Source: Firmicutes bacterium UBA1535 (GTDB lineage Bacteria > Bacillota > Clostridia > Tissierellales > Sedimentibacteraceae). Taken from it: a stretch of 18,586 nucleotides of DNA. This document shows, piece by piece, positions 7,454 through 13,539 of this stretch. Within the stretch, counting starts at the first letter, position 1. Each line of letters begins with the position of its first letter. The position numbers and the translations under genes are program-made. The notes under the pieces are model-generated. The model saw only the letters and a list, made by a program, of their open reading frames with translations. It did no database searches and was not told where the DNA came from. The stretch spans positions 1-18,586 of the forward strand of contig DCPV01000043.1 of assembly GCA_002323775.1 (NCBI GenBank). Direction: 5' to 3'.

Positions 7454-7507
7454 TTTGCTCCATGCACAAAGTTAATGGAGCTTTATGTCTATGTGCATGG
7501 AGGCAAA
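7454..7507 (+). promoter_or_regulatory. Hairpin burying the recO ribosome binding site
   Basis: TTTGCTCCATGCACA (7454-7468) pairs with TGTGCATGGAGGCAAA (7492-7507), giving 15 bp with one bulged G and a 23-base loop. The SD GGAGG (7499-7503) is wholly inside the stem and the ATG (7508) comes directly after it. The loop contains ATGGAG (7475-7480), which can compete for the CTCCAT arm (7458-7463) and would release the SD. A switch-like control of recO translation is inferred. Confidence 0.65.
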
Positions 7508-8317
7508 ATGATTATAGAAGATGAAATTCTGATATTAAAAGAAGTAAAATATAATGATAATGATAAAATACTTCACGCACTATCTAAAAATAATGGCAAA
7601 ATTCAAGTTTTGTCAAGAGGCTGTAGAAAGAGTAAAAGCCCTTTAATTAACATATCTCAAATCATGGCATACTCAAAATGCCAGCTTTATGTTAGCAAGG
7701 ATATGTACATATTAAATGGTGGTGAATTGATTGATAATTTTTATAATATTAGAAGTAAAATCACAGCATTTTTGCATGGAAGCTATATTTTAGAGCTGCT
7801 AAGCTATATTTCTCAGGAAAATGATATTGACGGTAAAGCTTTTGAAATGACTGTTAGACTTTTTCAAATACTAAATGATATTGAAGAAGATGAAGATAAA
7901 ATTGAAAATATAATATCTATATATGAGCTTAAGCTGATTTCAATGCTTGGATATAGACCACAGCTAAAAGAATGTGTTATATGTGAAGAAAAATTAAATA
8001 AAGATTTATCATATGTTTTAAATATAAAAGATGGTGGCATACAGTGTGCACATTGTATAGAACAAATGCGAGGTACACAATATGTGCATAGTAATAATAA
8101 TTATGTAAATATTAATATAAACAATAATATTGGTAAAAATGATATTTCTTATAAAAATATTGTATTATTAAATAACATGCTTGTTTCAAAGCTTGATGAC
8201 AACGACATAATAAGTGAAGTAAGCGATATAATAAGAATTTTGATAAAAAATTATTTGTTTTATCATATAGGAAAATCAGATTTTACAACATTAAATTTAT
8301 TAAGAAAAGGTGTATAA
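7508..8317 (+). CDS. recO: DNA repair protein RecO
   Basis: A 269-residue RecO, a mediator that loads RecA on SSB-coated DNA with RecR in the RecFOR pathway. An N-terminal OB-fold (about 1-80, with GKIQVLSRGCRKSKS at 31-45) is followed by a helical region. A zinc-finger-like C156-x2-C159 ... C180-x2-C183 comes next. The stretch after the finger is asparagine-rich (NNNYVNININNN), which is not conserved in the family and looks like low-complexity drift. I start at ATG 7508 because the family begins only a few residues before the EILILKE strand and because GGAGG lies just upstream. The longer frame from GTG 7451 runs through the inverted repeat and would add 19 non-family residues. Confidence 0.9.
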   Translation: MIIEDEILILKEVKYNDNDKILHALSKNNGKIQVLSRGCRKSKSPLINISQIMAYSKCQLYVSKDMYILNGGELIDNFYNIRSKITAFLHGSYILELLSYISQENDIDGKAFEMTVRLFQILNDIEEDEDKIENIISIYELKLISMLGYRPQLKECVICEEKLNKDLSYVLNIKDGGIQCAHCIEQMRGTQYVHSNNNYVNININNNIGKNDISYKNIVLLNNMLVSKLDDNDIISEVSDIIRILIKNYLFYHIGKSDFTTLNLLRKGV

Positions 8318-8326
8318 ATTATAAAC

Positions 8327-8349
8327 AAAAAATTATATAATTTTTTTTT
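8327..8349 (+). terminator. Weak A+T-only terminator-like palindrome after recO
   Basis: AAAAAATTATATAATTTTTT is a perfect palindrome (8327-8346) followed by a few more Ts, 10 bases after the recO stop. There are no G:C pairs, so termination would be inefficient. Confidence 0.3.
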
Positions 8350-8378
8350 AGATTTAGTAAAAAATTGGAGGATATATT

Positions 8379-8834
8379 ATGGATGAATTATTAAGAAAGA
8401 TTGACGAAGTAGTAAAACGCACAAATTGCAGCTATGAAGAAGCTAAGGATGCACTTGAAAAGCATGATGGAGATGTTGTGGGGGCAATAATCTTTATTGA
8501 AAAAAGTAAAAATCCTAGTGCATACATGAAGAAAAAAGGCGAAGATATTGTAAATGAAATAAAAAAGGTTGTTGAAAAGGGAAATGTCACAAAGCTAACC
8601 ATCAAAAGAAAAGGTGAAATTATCCTAAATCTGCCTATAACTGCAGGAGCAGTAGGGCTAATAGCAGCACCTTTCTTGTCACTGGCAGGAATAACTGCTG
8701 CACTCTTAACTGAATGTACAATAGAAATTTTAAAGGATAACGGAGAAGTGATTTGTATAAATGAGGAGCTAAATAAGGGTGTCAGTAAAGTTAAAGAAGA
8801 ATTTGAAGATATAAAAAAATCATTTGAAAATTAA
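8379..8834 (+). CDS. UBA-like / DUF4342 domain protein
   Basis: A 151-residue protein. Residues 1-45 (EVVKRTNCSYEEAKDALEKH then DGDVVGAIIFIE) form a three-helix UBA/TS-N-like domain similar to that of EF-Ts and NAC. Residues about 60-130 match DUF4342: KLTIKRKGEIILNLPITAG, then a hydrophobic AVGLIAAPFLSLAGITAALLT segment (90-110), then a basic-acidic strand. The C-terminal tail is a charged helix. The hydrophobic stretch could be membrane-associated, but its glycines and prolines make a standard transmembrane helix uncertain. Function is unknown. The family often sits next to translation or recombination genes in Clostridia. SD TTGGAGGA (8364-8371) precedes the ATG. It is followed by a strong hairpin at 8844-8888, so it probably ends the era-recO unit. 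Confidence 0.82.
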   Translation: MDELLRKIDEVVKRTNCSYEEAKDALEKHDGDVVGAIIFIEKSKNPSAYMKKKGEDIVNEIKKVVEKGNVTKLTIKRKGEIILNLPITAGAVGLIAAPFLSLAGITAALLTECTIEILKDNGEVICINEELNKGVSKVKEEFEDIKKSFEN

Positions 8835-8843
8835 AGCAAAGTT

Positions 8844-8892
8844 AATAATAGTGCATAAAATAAAAATTATAATTTATGCACTATTATTTTAA
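8844..8892. terminator. Hairpin terminator after the DUF4342 gene
   Basis: AATAATAGTGCATAAA (8844-8859) is perfectly inverted at 8873-8888 (16 bp, 13-base loop). It is followed by TT and preceded by an A-rich arm. It sits 9 bases after the stop codon, before the glyQS promoter. Confidence 0.7.
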
Positions 8893-8983
8893 TATTAATA
8901 AAAAAATTAATAAATAGATTTGCTAAAAATTTTAATATATACTTTAAATAGGTAAAAAATTCATAGAAAATAGTAATACTATC

Positions 8984-9012
8984 TTGACATATATGAGTTT
9001 ATTTGATAAATT
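8984..9012 (+). promoter_or_regulatory. Sigma-A promoter for the glyQS leader
   Basis: TTGACA (8984-8989), a 17-bp spacer, then TAAATT (9007-9012). The -35 is perfect and the -10 matches four of six. Transcription would start near 9018, giving about 230 bases of leader before glyQS. Confidence 0.72.
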
Positions 9013-9032
9013 AAAATAGATAATTTGTGAAT

Positions 9033-9091
9033 GCTAATCCATGTTATGGAATTTATATTTTCGTGGAAAACGTTGAAGGATTAGCTTTTTA
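9033..9091 (+). promoter_or_regulatory. Terminator-like attenuator or short RNA in the glyQS leader
   Basis: GCTAATCC (9033-9040) pairs with GGATTAGC (9078-9085), directly followed by TTTTT. The 37-base loop holds two small hairpins, CCAT/ATGG (9039-9049, competing with the outer stem) and TTTTC/GAAAA (9058-9070). Starting some 15 bases after the predicted transcription start, it could release a 65-70-base RNA or act as an attenuator for glyQS. No T-box sequence is present. Confidence 0.5.
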
Positions 9092-9138
9092 AATTTGCGA
9101 TTAAATAATTAACGTAAGATTTAAAACTAAAAATAGAA

Positions 9139-9248
9139 GAAAGGATATGCTCCGAGCCTACGCTTAAATGCTATATGCGTATAGACATTAAAAATAGAGG
9201 TAAAAAGTAGCTTGGGTTACTATATGAAATCGGTGCATGAGCATTATC
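9139..9248 (+). promoter_or_regulatory. Structured proximal leader of glyQS
   Basis: AATGCTATA (9167-9175) pairs with TATAG-A-CATT (9180-9189) around a TGCG loop. CTACGC (9158-9163) can alternatively pair with GCGTA-T-AG (9177-9184). AGTA/TACT (9206-9221) forms a smaller hairpin. SD-like words AAAGGA (9140-9145) and AGAGG (9196-9200) are not close to the glyQS start. A 14-codon frame, TTG (9212) to TAA (9254-9256), overlaps the glyQS ATG. I recognise no known riboswitch here. Confidence 0.4.
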
Positions 9249-10643
9249 ATGGCTAAAAATGAAAAAAATAAATTAGAAAAATTTGTTGCATTATCCAAAT
9301 CAAGAGGAATTATATTTCCAGGCTCAGAGATATACGGAGGACTTGCTAATACATGGGATTATGGACCTCTTGGTGTTGAAATAAAGAACAATGTAAAAAA
9401 AGCTTGGTGGAAGAAATTTGTTCAGGAAAGTCCATATAATGTAGGACTTGACTCTGCTATACTTATGAATCCACAAACTTGGGTTGCTTCTGGACATGTT
9501 GGTGGATTTAGTGATCCTCTTATGGATTGCAAGGAGTGTAAATCAAGATTCAGAGCGGACAAAATAATAGAAGATTACCTAAGAGAGCAAGGCAAAGATC
9601 AATCAGTTGACGGATGGTCAAACGAAAAGATGGAAGAATTCATCAATTCAAATAAAATTGTATGCCCTGAATGTGGAAAATTAAATTACACAAATATAAG
9701 AAAATTTAACCTTATGTTTAAGACCTTCCAAGGTGTAACTGAGGACTCGCAAAATGAAATTTATCTAAGACCAGAGACAGCTCAGGGAATATTTGTTAAT
9801 TTTAAGAATATTCAAAGAGCTTGCCGTAAAAAAGTACCTTTTGGTATCGGACAAATAGGCAAGTCATTTAGAAACGAGATTACTCCGGGTAACTTTATAT
9901 TTAGAACGAGAGAGTTCGAGCAAATGGAGCTTGAGTTTTTCTGTGAGCCTGGAACTGATTTAGAATGGTTTGTATATTGGAAAAACTATTGTATGGAATT
10001 TTTATACGGTCTTGGTATAATTAAAGAAAATTTAAGATTCAGAGATCATGCAAAAGAGGAATTATCGCATTATAGCAATGCTACTTCTGACATAGAATAT
10101 TTATTCCCATTTGGTTGGGGTGAACTTTGGGGTATAGCTGATAGAACTGATTTTGACCTGAATGCTCACGCAAAGGTATCAGGCGAGAAAATGGAATATC
10201 AAGACCCTATAACAAATGCAAAATATGTTCCTTACTGTATAGAGCCTTCTGTTGGTGTTGAAAGAATGATGCTTGCGATTATGCTCGACTCATATGATGA
10301 GGAAGAATTAGAGGACGGAGATATCAGAACTGTTTTACGCCTTCATCCGGCACTGGCACCGTATAAGGTAGCAGTATTCCCGCTTGTTAAAAAATTAAGT
10401 GAGCCTGCAACTGAGCTTTACCAAAAATTACAAAAGCATTTTAATGTAGATTATGATGAAGCAGGAGCTATAGGAAAGAGATACAGAAGACATGATGAAA
10501 TTGGTACTCCATTCTGTATAACATTTGATTTTGAGTCATTAGACGATGCTTCTGTAACTGTAAGAGATAGAGACACTATGGCACAGGAAAGAATTAAAAT
10601 CGATGATTTAGTAGAGTATATAACTAATAAAATAGTTTTTTAA
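9249..10643 (+). CDS. glyQS: Glycyl-tRNA synthetase, alpha2 single-chain class II type
   Basis: A 464-residue class IIa synthetase of the homodimeric type (as in Staphylococcus), which charges tRNA-Gly. The N-terminal [20 protein letters not shown] is diagnostic. A zinc-like insertion carries C94-x2-C97 and C139-x2-C142. Motif 2 is the FRNEITP...[10 protein letters not shown] region (about 207-227). The class II motif 3 lies near GVERMMLA, and a C-terminal anticodon-binding domain begins at [14 protein letters not shown] use ATG 9249 (MAKNEKN) because homologues begin MAK; ATG 9237 would add MSII. Neither start has a good SD. Upstream is a promoter and a structured leader rather than the T-box found in many Firmicutes; ccpN follows. 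Confidence 0.95.
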   Translation: MAKNEKNKLEKFVALSKSRGIIFPGSEIYGGLANTWDYGPLGVEIKNNVKKAWWKKFVQESPYNVGLDSAILMNPQTWVASGHVGGFSDPLMDCKECKSRFRADKIIEDYLREQGKDQSVDGWSNEKMEEFINSNKIVCPECGKLNYTNIRKFNLMFKTFQGVTEDSQNEIYLRPETAQGIFVNFKNIQRACRKKVPFGIGQIGKSFRNEITPGNFIFRTREFEQMELEFFCEPGTDLEWFVYWKNYCMEFLYGLGIIKENLRFRDHAKEELSHYSNATSDIEYLFPFGWGELWGIADRTDFDLNAHAKVSGEKMEYQDPITNAKYVPYCIEPSVGVERMMLAIMLDSYDEEELEDGDIRTVLRLHPALAPYKVAVFPLVKKLSEPATELYQKLQKHFNVDYDEAGAIGKRYRRHDEIGTPFCITFDFESLDDASVTVRDRDTMAQERIKIDDLVEYITNKIVF

Positions 10644-10657
10644 CTATTTTATTAGTT
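10622..10657. repeat. Perfect 16-bp hairpin across the glyQS stop codon
   Basis: AACTAATAAAATAGTT (10622-10637) is exactly inverted at 10642-10657 with a TTTT loop. It includes the last codons and the TAA (10641-10643) of glyQS. No immediate T-run follows, so it is more likely an mRNA 3'-end or processing structure than a strong terminator. Confidence 0.6.
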
Positions 10658-10734
10658 TAAAAGAAATTGGTTTTTAAATTTATAAATAATGATTTATTTT
10701 ATTAACAATACTCTATTAAGAAAGGGGTTTTATT

Positions 10735-11352
10735 ATTAAATTATCAAACAGACAAGAGCAAATAATTAAAATTATTAAAGAAAACCAACCGATAACAGGC
10801 GAGGCAATAGCAGACAAGATAGGTCTTACGAGGGCAACTCTAAGACCTGATTTGGCTATTTTATCTATGTGCAAAATTATTAGCGCAAAGCCAAAGGTTG
10901 GTTATTTTATATATGAAGGAAGTGTAAACGAGGGCATAATAGATAGACTGGCAAGCATTAAATTGTCAGATATAAAATCAATGCCGATAGTAGTTAGTGA
11001 ATCGACGAGTATATATGATTCGATTGCAACGATTTTTTTAGAGAATGTTGGAACTTTATTTGTTGTAGAAGATAAAATTCTAAAAGGTATTGTGTCGAGA
11101 AAGGATTTGCTAAAAGTGACTATGGGAGGCGGAGATTTAAGCACAATGCCCATAGGTGTTGTAATGACAAGAGTAACAAAGGCTGTGTACTGCACAGAGG
11201 ATGAAAGTATAATAGATGCAGCAGAAAAAATTATAGAGCATGATATAGACTGTGTACCTATAATAGAATTTGACGATAAAAATAGAATGATATTGACTGG
11301 GAGAGTATCAAAAACTAATGTAACAAAGGTTATGCTCGATTTGGTTAAATAA
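10735..11352 (+). CDS. ccpN: CcpN-type HTH-CBS transcriptional regulator with an apparent ATT start
   Basis: A 205-residue CcpN/YqzB-like repressor. The HTH (about 5-45) reads KLSNRQEQIIKIIKENQPITG, then EAIADKIGLTRATLRPDLAIL. Two CBS domains follow (about 75-130 and 140-200; MPIVVSESTS and VMTRVTKAVYCTEDES), which in this family sense adenine nucleotides. Bacillus CcpN represses gluconeogenic genes. The reading frame opens after TAA 10717-10719. AAAGGGG (10721-10727) is 7 bases before ATT 10735, and the next ordinary start is TTG 10852, which lies inside the recognition helix and would destroy the HTH. The protein therefore seems to start at ATT. ppsR follows 94 bases downstream, the usual ccpN-yqfL pairing. 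Confidence 0.88.
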   Translation: MKLSNRQEQIIKIIKENQPITGEAIADKIGLTRATLRPDLAILSMCKIISAKPKVGYFIYEGSVNEGIIDRLASIKLSDIKSMPIVVSESTSIYDSIATIFLENVGTLFVVEDKILKGIVSRKDLLKVTMGGGDLSTMPIGVVMTRVTKAVYCTEDESIIDAAEKIIEHDIDCVPIIEFDDKNRMILTGRVSKTNVTKVMLDLVK

Positions 11353-11390
11353 AATTTAATTAATTTTTAATAAATATATGATATATAAAG

Positions 11391-11419
11391 AGCTTGTATA
11401 ACGAATTGAGTTACAAGCT
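11391..11419. repeat. Hairpin between ccpN and ppsR
   Basis: AGCTTGT (11391-11397) / ACAAGCT (11413-11419), extended by AAC/GTT with a two-base bulge and a 7-base loop. The following GTTGTTTAAG is a poor T-run, so this is a weak terminator or attenuator 27 bases before ppsR. Confidence 0.5.
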
Positions 11420-11446
11420 GTTGTTTAAGAGAGGAATGTAATATTA

Positions 11447-12265
11447 ATGGAAGTAATGAATATATATGCAGTATCGGATTCGATAGGTGAAACTGCTGAG
11501 CTTGTGGCACAGGCTGTCAGTAAGCAATTCGATATTGTCGATTTTGAAATAAAAATTATTCCCTATGTCAGTGATATAGCAATTATTGATAAAATTGTTG
11601 ACAAGGCAAAACAGGAGAACGCTATAATAGTTTTTACGATAATAATAGAGGAAATTAGAAACTATTTAGTAAAAAGAGCAGAAGAAAGTGGTATAGTTGC
11701 GGTAGATGTCATGACACCGGTACTTATACAAATTGTCAATAAGCTCGGACTTTCTCCTAGGAGAGAGCCGGGATTACTTAGAAAAATGGATGACAAATAC
11801 TTTAAGAAGGTAGAGGCTGTTGAATTTGCAGTTAAATATGATGATGGCAAGGATACAAGAGGAATAATGCTTGCTGATATTGTTCTTATCGGCATATCGA
11901 GATCATCTAAAACGCCTTTAAGTATGTATTTGGCACATAAAAACATTAAGGTTGCAAATGTTCCTTTAGTACCTGAAGTTGAGTTGCCGGAAGAACTATT
12001 TTGTATATCAAAGGATAAGATAATAGGGCTTAGCATTGACCCGGAGCAATTAATTAGAATTAGAAAAGAAAGACTTAAATCTCTCGGTCTTAAGGATACA
12101 GCTAATTATGCCAATATAGAAAGAATTATAGAAGAAGTAAGCTATTCTAATAAGGTTATGGAGAGAATAGGATGCAGAGTTATAGATACTACTAATAAAG
12201 CAGTAGAGGAAATAGCTTCAATAATATTAGAAGATAGCTTAGATATACCAAGCTTTGAAATATAG
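11447..12265 (+). CDS. ppsR: Pyruvate, phosphate dikinase regulatory protein (bifunctional kinase/phosphorylase, DUF299)
   Basis: A 272-residue DUF299 protein (Bacillus YqfL type). This family phosphorylates a threonine next to the catalytic histidine of PPDK or PEP synthase using ADP, and removes it with phosphate. The N-terminal IYAVSDSIGETAELVAQA (6-23) and the P-loop-like GISRSSKTPLSMYLA (149-163) are signatures. LSPRREPGLLRKMDDKYFKK (102-121) and SIDPEQLIRIR (196-206) also match. The start is ATG 11447 with GAGGA (11431-11435) 11 bases upstream; ATG 11456 is farther from it. Length is normal. It pairs with ccpN, but the target gene ppdK, often next to it in Clostridia, is not here. The E. 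coli-type name is ppsR; yqfL is the Bacillus name. Confidence 0.93.
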   Translation: MEVMNIYAVSDSIGETAELVAQAVSKQFDIVDFEIKIIPYVSDIAIIDKIVDKAKQENAIIVFTIIIEEIRNYLVKRAEESGIVAVDVMTPVLIQIVNKLGLSPRREPGLLRKMDDKYFKKVEAVEFAVKYDDGKDTRGIMLADIVLIGISRSSKTPLSMYLAHKNIKVANVPLVPEVELPEELFCISKDKIIGLSIDPEQLIRIRKERLKSLGLKDTANYANIERIIEEVSYSNKVMERIGCRVIDTTNKAVEEIASIILEDSLDIPSFEI

Positions 12266-12362
12266 AATAATAAAGTTTAATTATTTTTGAGATACATAAT
12301 CTAAAATTGCACTTTAATTTTAATATTTAAAGTAGTCAATTGATATAGACCAGGGGGTCATT

Positions 12363-13379
12363 ATGAGTTTTAGAGAAGTTTATGAGGAGTTAGAAATTAA
12401 CAATTTGTCACAGGAAGCTGCAAAAAGCAGATTTAGTCTTGGCAGAGATTCTATTGAGAAAAAATGTGATTTAAGGACAGAGTATCAAAGGGACAGAGAC
12501 AGAATAATTCATTCAAAGGCGTTTAGAAGATTAATGCATAAAACGCAGGTTTTTTTATCGCCAGAGGGAGACCATTACAGAACAAGACTTACTCATACAC
12601 TAGAAGTATCTCAAATTTCAAGAACAATTGCAAGGGCTATGCGTTTAAACGAAGACCTGACAGAAGCTATAGCTTTAGGTCATGATTTGGGGCATACTCC
12701 CTTTGGACATTGTGGAGAAAGAACGCTCAATAAATTAGTTAAAGGTGGATTTAGACACAATGTGCAGAGCCTAAGAGTTGTGGAAGTATTAGAAACAAAG
12801 GATAATCAACAGCATGGTCTGAATTTGACAAAAGAGGTAAGAGATGGAATAGTAAACCATACTGGGGATAAAAAACCAATGACGCTAGAGGGAGAAGCTG
12901 TTAAAGTTTCAGATAGAATAGCATATATAAATCATGATATAGATGATGCAATAAGAGCCAATATAATAAGCTTGGAACAAATTCCGAAGAAATACCTAGA
13001 ACTTATTGGCTTTACCCATGGTCAAAGAATTAATACCATGATTATCAATATAATAAATAACAGTAAGGACATGAAAGCAATCAGAATGAGCGATGATATG
13101 CTAGAAGCAACGTTAGAGCTAAGACAATTTTTATTTGATAATATCTATTTTAATAAGGTAGCTAAATCAGAAGAACACAAGGCAGAATTTTTAGTGGAAA
13201 ATTTGTACAAGTATTATATGAGTAATTTTGATAAGGTGCCAAGACTTTATCTTGACTTATATGAAAAATTTAATTTTGCAGAAGATGAGATAGTAAAGGA
13301 CTATATTTCAGGAATGACAGATAGATATGCGATAAAATTATTTAAAGAGATATTTGTACCATTGCCGTGGGATAAATAA
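12363..13379 (+). CDS. dgt: Deoxyguanosinetriphosphate triphosphohydrolase-like HD protein
   Basis: A 338-residue HD-superfamily dNTP triphosphohydrolase of the dgt-like (YpgQ/Dgt1) family, which cuts dNTPs to the deoxynucleoside and triphosphate. Family features are DLRTEYQRDRDRIIHSKAFRR (36-56), RLTHTLEV (75-82) and ALGHDLGHTPFGHCGE (104-119), then VSDRIAYINHDIDDA (182-196). The predicted metal ligands are H78, H107, D108 and D184. SD AGGGGG (12352-12357) lies inside a short GACC/GGTC inverted repeat just before the ATG. Genes of this family commonly precede dnaG-rpoD in Clostridia. The exact substrate preference is not visible from sequence. Confidence 0.93.
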   Translation: MSFREVYEELEINNLSQEAAKSRFSLGRDSIEKKCDLRTEYQRDRDRIIHSKAFRRLMHKTQVFLSPEGDHYRTRLTHTLEVSQISRTIARAMRLNEDLTEAIALGHDLGHTPFGHCGERTLNKLVKGGFRHNVQSLRVVEVLETKDNQQHGLNLTKEVRDGIVNHTGDKKPMTLEGEAVKVSDRIAYINHDIDDAIRANIISLEQIPKKYLELIGFTHGQRINTMIINIINNSKDMKAIRMSDDMLEATLELRQFLFDNIYFNKVAKSEEHKAEFLVENLYKYYMSNFDKVPRLYLDLYEKFNFAEDEIVKDYISGMTDRYAIKLFKEIFVPLPWDK

Positions 13380-13429
13380 TATTTTAGCAATTTTACCAAA
13401 ATATACCTTTTTAAATTTAACAAATTTTA

Positions 13430-13458
13430 TTGACATTAAATATCACATATGCTATTAT
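13430..13458 (+). promoter_or_regulatory. Sigma-A promoter of dnaG-rpoD
   Basis: TTGACA (13430-13435), 17-bp spacer, TATTAT (13453-13458): nearly consensus. The leader (start near 13465) contains a hairpin, GTG-A-GAAAAAT (13487-13497) / ATTTTTCAC (13498-13506), before the SD AAAGGGGTG. Confidence 0.85.
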
Positions 13459-13539
13459 AGTTTATTAATGTATGTGCTGATTTAGTGTGAGAAAAATATT
13501 TTTCACAGATCACAGCCTCTAATAAAGGGGTGTACTCAT

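Noticed and set aside
7451..7507. RecO starting at GTG 7451
   Set aside because: The extra 19 residues have no family counterpart and the bases form an inverted repeat. ATG 7508 has GGAGG and matches the family N-terminus.
9141..9164. Six-codon frame ATG 9147 with a strong upstream SD
   Set aside because: AAGGA ends only one base before the ATG, too close to work as an SD. The frame is very short and coincides with a hairpin arm.
9018..9236. T-box riboswitch for glyQS
   Set aside because: The conserved AGGGTGGNACCGCG-type core is absent, and the first hairpin with a T-run comes too soon after the promoter for a specifier stem. TGGAAAACG near 9064 is only a faint resemblance.
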